This document shows positions 16,838 to 25,248 of a stretch of 64,000 bases of DNA, one piece after another. The notes under the pieces were generated by a model. The model saw nothing but the letters and a program-made list of their open reading frames with translations, made no database searches and had not been told where the DNA came from. Where the stretch lies: assembly GCF_003363755.1 (NCBI RefSeq), contig NZ_CP031396.1, forward strand, positions 3,851,001 to 3,915,000, given 5' to 3'. Both the position numbers and the translations under genes were made by a program. The stretch's first letter is position 1. Every line of letters starts with the position of its first letter. Source of the DNA: Pseudomonas protegens. Lineage in GTDB: Bacteria; Pseudomonadota; Gammaproteobacteria; Pseudomonadales; Pseudomonadaceae.

Positions 16838-19186
16838 TCAGGCCGAGCGAGCCATGATCAGGCCGTTGTCGCTGGCCGCTTCCAGACGGATGGCGATGAA
16901 CTTGGACGTCGGGGTGTGGCTGCCGTCGCCGGTGCTTTCCAGGGGCACCAGCGGGTTCACTTCCGGGTAGTAGGCGGCAGCCTGGCCGGCCGGGATGTCG
17001 AAGGCCAGCAATGTGAAGCCCTTGACCCGACGCTCGCGGCCGTCATCCCACAGGGAAACGATGTCGGCTTTCTGCCCCGGCTTGAAGCCCAGGCGGATGA
17101 TGTCCGCTTCGTTGGCGAACAGCACGTCGCGCTGGCCCTTGACCCCGCGGTAGCGGTCATCGAGGCCGTAGATGGTGGTGTTGTACTGGTCGTGGGAGCG
17201 CATCGATTGCAGGATCAGGTCCGGCAGTTGACCGGTGGCCCGGGTGCGTTCGTGGATCAGGTCCTTGGGCAGCAGGTTGGCGCGGAAATTGGCCCGACCC
17301 GAAGGGGTGTTCCACTGGCGAGAACCGGCGCTGTTGCCCAGGTAGAAACCGCCCGGGTGCTTGAGCCGTTCATTGAAGTCCTTGAAGCCGGGAATGGTAT
17401 CGGCGATCAGGTCGCGGATACGCCCGTAATCCGCCGCCAGCCAGTTCCAGTCCACCGGCTGGCTGCCCAGGGTCGCGGCAGCCATGCCCGCAACGATCCA
17501 CGGCTCGGAGCGCATCTGCGACGACAGTGGCTGCAATTGGCCGTTGGAGGCGTGGACCATGCTGAAGGAGTCTTCCACGGTCACCGCTTGCGGGCCGCCG
17601 GCCTGCAGGTCGATGTCGGTGCGACCCAGGCACGGCAGGATCAGCGCGTCCTTGCCGTGGGCCAGGTGGCTGCGGTTGAGCTTGGTGCTGATCTGCACGG
17701 TGAGGTCGCAATTGCTCAGGGCCTGGAAGGTCCGCGGGCTGTCCGGGGTGGCCTGGGCAAAGTTGCCGCCCAGGCCGATGAACACCTTGGAGCGGCCTTC
17801 GAGCATGGCGTGGATCGCCTCGACCACGTTGTGGCCGTTGTTCCGAGGGACCTTGAACTGGAAGCGCCGCTCCAGGGCATCGAGGAAGGCCACCGGCGGG
17901 CGCTCGTTGATGCCCATGGTGCGGTCGCCCTGTACGTTGCTGTGGCCGCGCACTGGGCACAGCCCGGCGCCGGGCTTGCCGACGTTGCCGCGCAGCAGCA
18001 TCAGGTTGGCGATTTCCTGGATGGTCGGCACCGAGTGGCGGTGCTGGGTGATGCCCATGGCCCAGCACATGATCACGTTCTTGCCCTTGGCGTACATGCG
18101 CGCTGCCTGCTCGATTTCCACCAGGGTCAGGCCGGACTGCTCGACAATCTGCTCCCAAGGGGTGTCGTCGAGGGTGCCCAGGTAATCGAGGACGTTGGCG
18201 GTGTGGGCATTGAGGAAGTCGTGGTCGAACACTGATTCTGCGCCGGCTTTCTGCGCATCACGCTCCCACTGCAGGAGGAACTTGGCCATGCCGCGCAACA
18301 GCGCCATGTCGCCGCCCAGGGCCGGGCGGAAGTAGGCGGTGTTGGTCGGGCGATTGCCGTTGGTGAGCATTTCGAGCGGGTTCTGCGGGTGCTGGAAGCG
18401 TTCCAGGCCACGCTCTTTCAGCGGGTTGATACACACCACTTGGGCGCCGCGTTTCACCGCTTCGCGCAGCGGTTCGAGCATCCGCGGGTGGTTGGTGCCG
18501 GGGTTCTGGCCCCAGACGAAAATCGCGTCCGCATGTTCGAAGTCGTCGAAGGTCACGGTGCCTTTGCCGACCCCGACGCTTTGCGCCAGGGCTACGCCGC
18601 TGGCTTCGTGGCACATGTTCGAACAGTCGGGGAAGTTGTTGGTGCCGTAGGCGCGGACGAACAGTTGATACAGGTACGCCGCTTCGTTGCTGGCCCGGCC
18701 CGAGGTATAGAACTCGGCCATGTCCGGGCTGGGCAGGTCGTTCAGGTGCTGGGCGATCAGGCTGAAGGCGTTTTCCCAGCTGATGGGTTGGTAGCGGTCG
18801 GTTTCGGCGTTGTAGCGCATCGGCTCGGTCAGCCGGCCCTGGTACTCCAGCCAGTAATCACTTTGTTCCAGCAGGGAGGTGACGCTGTGCTTGGCGAAGA
18901 AGGCCGCGTCCACCCGGCGCTTGGTGGCTTCCCAGTTCACCGCCTTGGCGCCGTTCTCGCAAAACTTGACCATGCCGCTTTCCGGCGAATCGCCCCAGGC
19001 GCAGCCCGGGCAGTCGAAGCCGCCGTTCTGGTTGGTCTTGAGCATCATGCGGATGTTCTTCAGGGCGTTGTCGCTGGTCAGCCAGGCCTGGGCCACGCTG
19101 ATCAGGGCACCCCAGCCACCGGCCGGGCCCTTGTAAGGCTTGTAGCGGGCAACGGGTGTCTGATCGGCTTGGTTGTGTGTACTCAC
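16838..19186 (-). CDS. YdeP/FdhF-type molybdopterin oxidoreductase alpha subunit
   Basis: 782 residues from the GTG at 19186, which has GGAGA upstream. A molybdopterin-dependent oxidoreductase of the formate-dehydrogenase-like YdeP family: an N-terminal CPGC pair (in GGFDCPGCAWGD), the MGD-binding core (FVWGQNPGTNHPRM, then PVRGHSNVQGDRTMG), and CSNMCHEASG in which Cys192 aligns with the Mo-ligating Cys/Sec of formate dehydrogenases. It lacks the full N-terminal ferredoxin domains of FdsA. The natural substrate is uncertain; E. coli YdeP is tied to acid resistance. A LysR gene lies 278 bases upstream on the same strand. Molybdenum-cofactor genes and fdhD are not in the window. Confidence 0.85.
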   Translation of the reverse strand: MSTHNQADQTPVARYKPYKGPAGGWGALISVAQAWLTSDNALKNIRMMLKTNQNGGFDCPGCAWGDSPESGMVKFCENGAKAVNWEATKRRVDAAFFAKHSVTSLLEQSDYWLEYQGRLTEPMRYNAETDRYQPISWENAFSLIAQHLNDLPSPDMAEFYTSGRASNEAAYLYQLFVRAYGTNNFPDCSNMCHEASGVALAQSVGVGKGTVTFDDFEHADAIFVWGQNPGTNHPRMLEPLREAVKRGAQVVCINPLKERGLERFQHPQNPLEMLTNGNRPTNTAYFRPALGGDMALLRGMAKFLLQWERDAQKAGAESVFDHDFLNAHTANVLDYLGTLDDTPWEQIVEQSGLTLVEIEQAARMYAKGKNVIMCWAMGITQHRHSVPTIQEIANLMLLRGNVGKPGAGLCPVRGHSNVQGDRTMGINERPPVAFLDALERRFQFKVPRNNGHNVVEAIHAMLEGRSKVFIGLGGNFAQATPDSPRTFQALSNCDLTVQISTKLNRSHLAHGKDALILPCLGRTDIDLQAGGPQAVTVEDSFSMVHASNGQLQPLSSQMRSEPWIVAGMAAATLGSQPVDWNWLAADYGRIRDLIADTIPGFKDFNERLKHPGGFYLGNSAGSRQWNTPSGRANFRANLLPKDLIHERTRATGQLPDLILQSMRSHDQYNTTIYGLDDRYRGVKGQRDVLFANEADIIRLGFKPGQKADIVSLWDDGRERRVKGFTLLAFDIPAGQAAAYYPEVNPLVPLESTGDGSHTPTSKFIAIRLEAASDNGLIMARSA

Positions 19187-19464
19187 AGGGGTTCTCCATC
19201 GCGGGGCTGTGGACCCGCGGCGCACGGTTCTGCGGCAGGTGGACAAGGTTGAGGCGGTGATGACGCGGCCATTGCCCGGCCTGGCGGGTGTCTGCGCTGG
19301 CGGGCGCTCAAGGCGTCTGTGGGTCTGGCTGGCGCCGAGCGCGAGGGCGGGAGTTGCCGGGGCTGGCATTGAATGAGGGACCAGCGGCCATCGGGTCCCA
19401 AGACTAAGCGCGGCATTGTGTCGCGTCTAATTGCTAGTACTGATCTATTGATAGATGGCGTCGA

Positions 19465-20352
19465 TCAGGAAGGGCTGAAGGATTCCTGGTAGAGGGTAAA
19501 GCAGGCTTGTGCCAGGGCTGAGCGCGGCGCGCTGCGGCGCATGATCAGGCCCAGGCGGGCCAGGGTCTGGGCGTCGGCGATGGGATGCAGGCGCAAGTGT
19601 TCGGTGACGATCTCCAGGCCGCTTTCCAGGGGCATCACTGCGCAGCACAGGCCGCCGTGGACCATGCGCAGTAATTGATGGACGGCGTCGGTCTGCAGTA
19701 CCGGTTGCGGCTGCAGCCCGCGAATGTGGAAGTGGTGGTCGATGGACTGGCGAAAGTGCATGCCGCTGGTGAGCAGGCCCAGGGGTAACTCGATCAGCGC
19801 CTCCCAGCTCAGGGGCTGTTCGCCGAAGCTGAAATACCGCTGGTCATAGAGCAGGCCCATGTGGGTCGGGTCCAGGGGCAGGGAGTCGAAGAGCTCGCTG
19901 TCCAGGCGCTCCAGGTAGGACACGCCGAGGTCCAGGCGATTGCTCGCCAGCTGTTCGAGGATCTGCTCCGAGCTCAGGGACGAGAGTTCAAAGCGCAGGT
20001 TCGGGTGTTCGGCATGCAGGCGCTGCATCAACGGCAGAGGGTCGAAGCTCGACAGCGGCACCACTCCCAGGCGCAGGGTGCCCACCAGATTGCCCCGGCA
20101 CGCGGCGGCCTCGGCCAGCAAGCCGTCATAGGCGGTCATGACGCTCCGGGCCCAGGCCAGCACCCGTTCGCCAGGAGCGGTAAAGCCTTCGAAGCGCTGG
20201 CCGCGGTTGACCAGGGGCAGGTCGAGTTCTTCCTCGAGGCTGCGCAGGCGCATGGACAGGGTTGGCTGGGTGATATGACAGCGCGCGGCAGCCTGGCCGA
20301 AGTGGCGGGTTTCGTCGAGGGCGATGAGGAATTTCAGCTGCTTGAGGTCCAT
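19465..20352 (-). CDS. LysR-family transcriptional regulator
   Basis: 295 residues. The N-terminal winged helix-turn-helix (LKFLIALDETRHFGQAAARC, then ITQPTLSMRLRSLEEEL) is followed by the LysR effector-binding domain (about 90-290). The resemblance to the OxyR/CynR side of the family is general; I see no OxyR-type redox Cys pair. It lies upstream of the YdeP-type oxidoreductase in the same direction and could regulate it. The target and ligand are unknown. Confidence 0.87.
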   Translation of the reverse strand: MDLKQLKFLIALDETRHFGQAAARCHITQPTLSMRLRSLEEELDLPLVNRGQRFEGFTAPGERVLAWARSVMTAYDGLLAEAAACRGNLVGTLRLGVVPLSSFDPLPLMQRLHAEHPNLRFELSSLSSEQILEQLASNRLDLGVSYLERLDSELFDSLPLDPTHMGLLYDQRYFSFGEQPLSWEALIELPLGLLTSGMHFRQSIDHHFHIRGLQPQPVLQTDAVHQLLRMVHGGLCCAVMPLESGLEIVTEHLRLHPIADAQTLARLGLIMRRSAPRSALAQACFTLYQESFSPS

Positions 20353-20488
20353 CTTCGCTCCGGAGCGGCAAAAGGCCGGGATTCTACCGTGGTGGCCGGG
20401 CCTTGGGTCACTGGTCGCCCGGGAACCTCATTGTTCCAGGCTGGTCTAGTCTTTCGCGTCTGGATCTATCAACCAAGGAGTGTGCGAC

Positions 20489-20929
20489 ATGAGCATTTTC
20501 AGCTTTGTGAAAGAAGCCGGTGAAAAACTGATCGACCTGCTGACCCCGGGCAATGCCAATGCCAGCGAGCAGCTCAAGGAGCACATCGAAAAGGTCGGCC
20601 TGGGCAATCCCAATGTTCACGCCACGGTGGAAGGCGACAAGGTGATCGTCAGCGGTGAAGTGGCGAGCCAGGAAGAGAAGGAAAAAATCCTTCTGGCCCT
20701 GGGCAACATCGCCGGTGTCAGCAGTGTCGAGGACCAGATTACGGTGACCGGTCCCGTGGTGGTTTCTGCGGTGTTCGTCACCGTGAAGAAGGGCGATACC
20801 CTGAGCGCCATCGCCAAGGTGCAATACGGTGACGCCAACAAGTACAACAAGATCTTCGAGGCCAACAAGCCGCTGCTGTCCCACCCGGACAAGATCTACC
20901 CGGGCCAGGTGTTGCGCATCCCTGAATGA
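20489..20929 (+). CDS. kbp: BON-LysM protein Kbp (YgaU)
   Basis: 146 residues, no signal peptide. ATG 20489 follows AAGGAG. Residues about 20-90 form a BON domain (VHATVEGDKVIVSGEVASQE), and residues 97-145 a LysM domain (VKKGDTLSAIAKVQYGDANK, ending PGQVLRIPE). Length and architecture match E. coli Kbp/YgaU, a cytoplasmic potassium-binding protein induced by osmotic stress; in pseudomonads it is usually named LysM. Divergent from the LysR gene. Confidence 0.9.
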   Translation: MSIFSFVKEAGEKLIDLLTPGNANASEQLKEHIEKVGLGNPNVHATVEGDKVIVSGEVASQEEKEKILLALGNIAGVSSVEDQITVTGPVVVSAVFVTVKKGDTLSAIAKVQYGDANKYNKIFEANKPLLSHPDKIYPGQVLRIPE

Positions 20930-20940
20930 TCGACCCTCTT

Positions 20941-20986
20941 CGCCGGCGATGCCGCTCCCAGTGCCGGAGCGGGATCGCCCGCGAAG
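20941..20986. repeat. Intergenic inverted repeat
   Basis: CGCCGGCGATGCCGCTCC and GGAGCGGGATCGCCCGCG form an imperfect stem between the convergent kbp and yrfG genes. It is a REP variant of the CGGGATCGCC type and may act as a bidirectional terminator. Confidence 0.6.
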
Positions 20987-20990
20987 GCTT

Positions 20991-21653
20991 TCACAGCCCT
21001 TCGATCAATTCCCGGTAATCTCCCACCGCCGCGAACTCCGCCGTGTCCTTCGGCCCTTTGCGGCTGTCTGGCTGGCTCACCGCGAGCAACTGCGCTACGC
21101 CGAAATCCCGCGCGCTGCGCAGAATCGGCAGGGTGTCGTCGATAAACAGGCTGCGGGCCGGATCGAACTGAATATCGGCCTGCAGTGCATCCCAGAACTG
21201 TGGATTCTCCTTGGGGAACCCGTAGTCGTGGGAACTGATCAGGCGCTCGAAGTAAGGCGCCAGCTCGATCCGTTCCAACTTCAATGACAAGGAATCACGA
21301 TGAGCGTTGGTGATCAGGATCACCCGCTTGCCGGCCTTCTTGATCGCCGCGAGAAAGGTGTCGGCATCCGGTCGCAGGGCGATCAGGTGAGCCGTCTCCA
21401 GCTTCAGTTCACGCACCGAGAGTTTGAGCTCGGTACTCCAGAAATCCAGGCAATACCACTGCAACTGGCCGGCGTTGCGTTCGAACAGCGGTTGCAGTTC
21501 CAGCTCGGCCATGGTCCGGCTGACCCCGTGCAATTCGGCGTAACGCTGGGGCAAGTGTTCCATCCAGAAGTGGTTGTCGTAGTGCAGGTCCAGCAGGGTG
21601 CCGTCCATATCCAGCAGGACGGTATCGATATCGCACCAGGGCAGCAGGGCCAT
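20991..21653 (-). CDS. yrfG: HAD-family GMP/IMP nucleotidase YrfG
   Basis: 220 residues. HAD motifs: LLDMDGTLLDL (motif I nucleophile Asp), ITNAHRDS (motif II), the Lys in YGFPKENPQFW (motif III) and FIDDTLPILRSA (motif IV). E. coli YrfG removes phosphate from GMP and IMP. It is divergent from nudE, another nucleotide-cleaning enzyme, with a 65-base shared promoter region. Confidence 0.92.
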   Translation of the reverse strand: MALLPWCDIDTVLLDMDGTLLDLHYDNHFWMEHLPQRYAELHGVSRTMAELELQPLFERNAGQLQWYCLDFWSTELKLSVRELKLETAHLIALRPDADTFLAAIKKAGKRVILITNAHRDSLSLKLERIELAPYFERLISSHDYGFPKENPQFWDALQADIQFDPARSLFIDDTLPILRSARDFGVAQLLAVSQPDSRKGPKDTAEFAAVGDYRELIEGL

Positions 21654-21718
21654 TGAACACTTCTCCAGCGGTAAGAAAACAGTCTGTATAGTAACTCGCT
21701 ATCGCCAAGGAGCCCGCT

Positions 21719-22285
21719 ATGCGCCAGAAACCCACTGTACTCGCCCGCGAGATCGTCGCCACCAGTCGTCTGTTCTGTGTCGAAGAGGTGCAGTTGCGGT
21801 TTTCCAATGGCGTCGAGCGCACCTATGAGCGCCTGGTGGGCAAAGGGGCCGGTTATGGCGCGGTGATGATCGTGGCCATGCTCGATGCCGAGCATGCGGT
21901 GCTGGTGGAGGAGTATTGCGGCGGCACCGACGCCTACGAGCTGTCACTGCCCAAGGGCCTGATCGAGCCGGGTGAAGATGTGCTGGCGGCGGCCGAGCGT
22001 GAACTCAAGGAGGAAGCCGGGTTTGGCGCGCGGCAACTGGAGCATCTGACCGAGCTGTCGCTGTCCCCGGGCTACATGAGCCAGAAGATCCAGGTGGTGT
22101 TGGCCACCGATTTGTATGAAGAGCGCCTGGAGGGCGATGAGCCGGAGCCGATGCGGGTCGACAAGGTCAACCTGCGTGAGCTGGCCAGCCTGGCGCAGAA
22201 TCCTCAATTTAGCGAAGGCCGGGCCCTGGCCGCGCTGTACCTGACCCGCGACCTGCTGAGCCAGCGCGGAGCCTTTCCAGCATGA
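21719..22285 (+). CDS. nudE: ADP compounds hydrolase NudE
   Basis: 188 residues. The Nudix box GLIEPGEDVLAAAERELKEE with AGF is intact. NudE splits ADP-ribose, NADH and Ap3A to mononucleotides. The ribosome site AAGGAG precedes ATG 21719. The stop overlaps the cysQ start (ATGA), so the two are translationally coupled and form an operon of nucleotide clean-up enzymes. Confidence 0.93.
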   Translation: MRQKPTVLAREIVATSRLFCVEEVQLRFSNGVERTYERLVGKGAGYGAVMIVAMLDAEHAVLVEEYCGGTDAYELSLPKGLIEPGEDVLAAAERELKEEAGFGARQLEHLTELSLSPGYMSQKIQVVLATDLYEERLEGDEPEPMRVDKVNLRELASLAQNPQFSEGRALAALYLTRDLLSQRGAFPA

Positions 22286-23124
22286 GCATGAACTCGATGA
22301 ATTTTCCCCATCCTTTATTGGCACCGGTGGCCGAGCTGGCCTTGCGCGCTGGCGAGGCGATCCTGCCGTTCTGGCGCGCCGACGTGGCGGTCAACCACAA
22401 GGCTGACGAGTCGCCGGTGACCGCCGCCGACCTTGCGGCCCATCACTTGATCGTGGCTGGCCTGACGGCGTTGGACCCGAGCATCCCGGTGCTGTCCGAA
22501 GAAGATGCCGACATTCCCCAGGCCACTCGCGCCGGTTGGCAGCGCTGGTGGCTGGTGGACCCGCTGGACGGTACCAAGGAGTTCATTTCCGGCAGTGAAG
22601 AGTTCACCGTCAACATCGCCCTGATCGAACAGGGGCGTGTGGTGTTTGGCGTGGTGTCGATGCCCACCAATGGCCGCTGCTACCTGGGCGGTGCCGGCCT
22701 GGGGGCCTGGCGCGTGGATCAGGGGCAGGCGCCGCAGGCGATCCGGGTGCGTGAACAGCCAGGTGTTGGCGAGGCCTTTACCGTGGTGGCCAGCCGGCGC
22801 CATTCGAGTCCTGAGCAGGAGCGTCTGCTGGGTGGCTTGAGCGCGGCCCTAGGTGAATTGCAATTGGCCAATATCGGCAGCTCGCTGAAATTCTGCCTGC
22901 TGGCCGAAGGCGCAGCCGACTGTTATCCGCGCCTGGCCCCCACTTCCCAATGGGACACCGCGGCGGCCCAGGGCGTGCTCGAAGGAGCGGGTGGCGAAGT
23001 GCTGGATCTTGCCGGTGCGCCGTTCTGCTATCCACCGCGGGAGTCGTTGCTCAACGGCTTCTTCCTGGCGCTACCGGCCAAGGCGGTGTGGCGCGGCAAA
23101 CTGCTGGAGCTGGCCCGCGCCTGA
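22282..23124 (+). CDS. cysQ: 3'(2'),5'-bisphosphate nucleotidase CysQ
   Basis: 280 residues. It dephosphorylates PAP (3'-phosphoadenosine 5'-phosphate), the by-product of sulfate assimilation. Inositol-monophosphatase-fold motifs are present: LSEEDADI, WLVDPLDGTKEFISG (metal site) and PTSQWDTAAAQGVLE (second metal site). The ATG at 22282 overlaps nudE; two more Met codons follow within six residues, so the exact start could be 22288 or 22297. Confidence 0.94.
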   Translation: MSMNSMNFPHPLLAPVAELALRAGEAILPFWRADVAVNHKADESPVTAADLAAHHLIVAGLTALDPSIPVLSEEDADIPQATRAGWQRWWLVDPLDGTKEFISGSEEFTVNIALIEQGRVVFGVVSMPTNGRCYLGGAGLGAWRVDQGQAPQAIRVREQPGVGEAFTVVASRRHSSPEQERLLGGLSAALGELQLANIGSSLKFCLLAEGAADCYPRLAPTSQWDTAAAQGVLEGAGGEVLDLAGAPFCYPPRESLLNGFFLALPAKAVWRGKLLELARA

Positions 23125-23159
23125 TCGCCCCACGGCGACTTGCCTCTGCCACCTTTTGT

Positions 23160-23242
23160 GTAGGAGCCGGCCGGCCGGCGAAGGGGCCCTTGAGCCCTGT
23201 GCAAGAATTTCCGGCCTCTTCGCTGGCAAGCCAGCTCCTACA
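23160..23242. repeat. REP pair
   Basis: GTAGGAGCCGGCCGGCCGGC (23160-23179) is matched by CGCTGGCAAGCCAGCTCCTAC at the right (to 23241) with a 38-base spacer, between the convergent cysQ and thioesterase genes. Confidence 0.8.
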
Positions 23243-23266
23243 GAGTTGAGCAGTTTCCGAAACGGG

Positions 23267-23722
23267 TCAGCGGTGCAGGACGTACTGACCGGCAAAGCGT
23301 ACGGCGTCGTCTTCGCTGCCGACGTTGACCACACGGCTGTGCAAGGTCAGGCGGGCACGACCGTGGCGCTGGTACATCGCAAGGAATTTCTTCCAGACCT
23401 TGTCTTCCGGTGCCGAGCAGATGGCCACGGCATCGCCGGTGACCGGCAGCGGGTAGCTGATCTGCCCTTCCTGGATGACGATATGCCCGTCATCTATCCC
23501 TTCTTCCTTGAGCCGCAAATGCAGCCAGCCCCAACCGGCCAGCACCGCACCGCAGTACAGGCTGCCGCCGAACATGGTGCTCTTGTGGTTGACGTTGGCC
23601 TCCAGCGGCAGTTGCAGGCGCAGTTGCTGCACCTGCCAGTCGAGCACCTTCAGGCCCATGTCCCGGGTCAGGGGAATGTCGTGGTGGAGGATGGATTCCA
23701 GGTAGCGACTGTCGCGGTTCAT
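23267..23722 (-). CDS. Thioesterase domain protein (YiiD C-terminal type)
   Basis: 151 residues, hot-dog fold of the YiiD_C type (PF09500): LRLQLPLEANVNHKSTMFGG, SLYCGAVLAGWGWLHLRL and a strand-rich C-terminus. Enzymes of this type are predicted to act on acyl-CoA or acyl-ACP thioesters. It lies downstream of dctD, separated by 45 bases, and may be read from the same transcript. Confidence 0.8.
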   Translation of the reverse strand: MNRDSRYLESILHHDIPLTRDMGLKVLDWQVQQLRLQLPLEANVNHKSTMFGGSLYCGAVLAGWGWLHLRLKEEGIDDGHIVIQEGQISYPLPVTGDAVAICSAPEDKVWKKFLAMYQRHGRARLTLHSRVVNVGSEDDAVRFAGQYVLHR

Positions 23723-23733
23723 GCACGGGCCTC

Positions 23734-23758
23734 AAGGGTGGAAGGGTGGAAGGGTGGA
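23734..23758. repeat. Short tandem repeat GGGTGGAA x3
   Basis: Three 8-base units, GGGTGGAA, GGGTGGAA and GGGTGGAT, in the gap between dctD and the thioesterase gene. A possible slippage site near the thioesterase ribosome site. Confidence 0.6.
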
Positions 23759-23767
23759 TGGTGCGGT

Positions 23768-25174
23768 TCATTCGGACTCATCGCCGGGCTGGCTGGCACC
23801 GCTGTCGGCGAAGCTCAGGCCGTGTTTGCGCAGCTTGTCGTGCAGGGTCTTGCGCGGAATGCCCAGGGCTTCGGCAAGGCTGCGCATCGAACTGTGGGGT
23901 TGCGTCAGTTCGGCGGCGATCAGGCTCTTTTCGAAGTGTTCCACCTGTTCGCTCAGACCGCCGGCAATCAACGTCGGGGAGGCGATGGCAGCCTGCTCCG
24001 GCTCGCTGTTGTCCAGGGCCAGTTCCAGACCCAGCGCGAAGCGCTCAGCAGCGTTCTGCAGTTCCCGCACGTTGCCCGGCCAGCGATGCCGCAACAGCAG
24101 GGCACGATGCCCGGGTTGCAGTTCCTGGGGTGGCAGGCCGTGGCGGGTACTGGCCTCGTCGGCAAAGTGCTGGAACAGCATCAGTATGTCCTCGCCTCGC
24201 TCGCGCAGCGGTGGAATGCGCAATGGGGCCACGTTCAGGCGGTAGTAGAGGTCGGCGCGGAAGCGGCCCTGGTCCGCGGCCTGGCGCAGGTCTTCCTTGG
24301 TCGCGGCGATGATGCGGATGTCCAGGGGGATCAGCTGGTTGCCCCCCAGGCGTTCCACCACCCGCTCCTGCAGCAGGCGCAGCAGCTTGACCTGGACATC
24401 CAGGCTCATGCTTTCGATTTCGTCGAGGAACAGGGTGCCGCCGTTGGCGAATTCGAACTTGCCGATGCGGCGTTTCTGCGCGCCGGTGAAGGCCCCCGGT
24501 TCGTGGCCGAACAGTTCGCTTTCCACCACCGACTCGGCCAGAGCGCCCGCATTGATGGCCACAAATGGCCCGTTGCGCCGCCCCGAGAGGTCATGCAGGG
24601 CGCGGGCTACCACTTCTTTGCCGGCGCCGGTTTCACCCAGGATCAGCACATCGGCGCGGGTCGCCGCCAGGGCGCCGATCTGCTGGCGCAGGCGCAGCAT
24701 CGGCGCTGACTGGCCCACCAGCCGCGCGCTCAGTTCCTGGCGGTCGCTGAGGGCCAGGCGCAGGCTGCGGTTGTCCAGCACCAGGCGCCGCCAGTCCAGG
24801 GCGCGGCGCACACTATCGAGCAGGGCATCGCTGGCGAAGGGCTTTTCCAGAAAGTCATAGGCACCGGCGCGCATCGCCTGCACCGCCAGGGGCACATCGC
24901 CGTGACCGGTGATCAGCAGCACCGGCAGCTCGGGGTCCTGGGCATGCAATTGGTTGAGCAGTTCCAGGCCATCCATGCCGGGCATGCGGATGTCGCTGAC
25001 CACCACGCCCGGCCAGTCCCGCTCCAGGCGCGGCGCCAGGCCCTGGGCCTGGGCCAGGGACAGCACCTTGAGCCCGGCCAGGTCCAGGGTCTGGCTCAGG
25101 GCCTGGCGCAGGTGCGGATCGTCGTCGATCAACACCACTTGCAACTGAGGGTCGAGGCTGTCGGGACGGGTCAT
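23768..25174 (-). CDS. dctD: Sigma-54-dependent response regulator DctD
   Basis: 468 residues. Receiver domain 1-130: acidic pocket LIDDDPHLR, phosphoacceptor in VVSDIRMPGMDG, EKPF lysine. AAA+ domain about 155-390: Walker A GETGAGKE, the sigma-54 contact loop EPGAFTGA intact, Walker B GGTLFLDEIE, and the arginine finger region RFRADLYYRLN. A Fis-type helix-turn-helix ends the protein (MRSLAEALGIPRKTLHDKLR). DctD activates C4-dicarboxylate transporter genes from -24/-12 promoters when phosphorylated by DctB. No such transporter gene is nearby. Confidence 0.9.
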   Translation of the reverse strand: MTRPDSLDPQLQVVLIDDDPHLRQALSQTLDLAGLKVLSLAQAQGLAPRLERDWPGVVVSDIRMPGMDGLELLNQLHAQDPELPVLLITGHGDVPLAVQAMRAGAYDFLEKPFASDALLDSVRRALDWRRLVLDNRSLRLALSDRQELSARLVGQSAPMLRLRQQIGALAATRADVLILGETGAGKEVVARALHDLSGRRNGPFVAINAGALAESVVESELFGHEPGAFTGAQKRRIGKFEFANGGTLFLDEIESMSLDVQVKLLRLLQERVVERLGGNQLIPLDIRIIAATKEDLRQAADQGRFRADLYYRLNVAPLRIPPLRERGEDILMLFQHFADEASTRHGLPPQELQPGHRALLLRHRWPGNVRELQNAAERFALGLELALDNSEPEQAAIASPTLIAGGLSEQVEHFEKSLIAAELTQPHSSMRSLAEALGIPRKTLHDKLRKHGLSFADSGASQPGDESE

Positions 25175-25248
25175 CGCTCAATTTCCAGGTCGTGTCGTGG
25201 CCGGCAACGCCGGGCCGGGCGTGGTTGCTAGGTGATTGCCGCTGCGCG

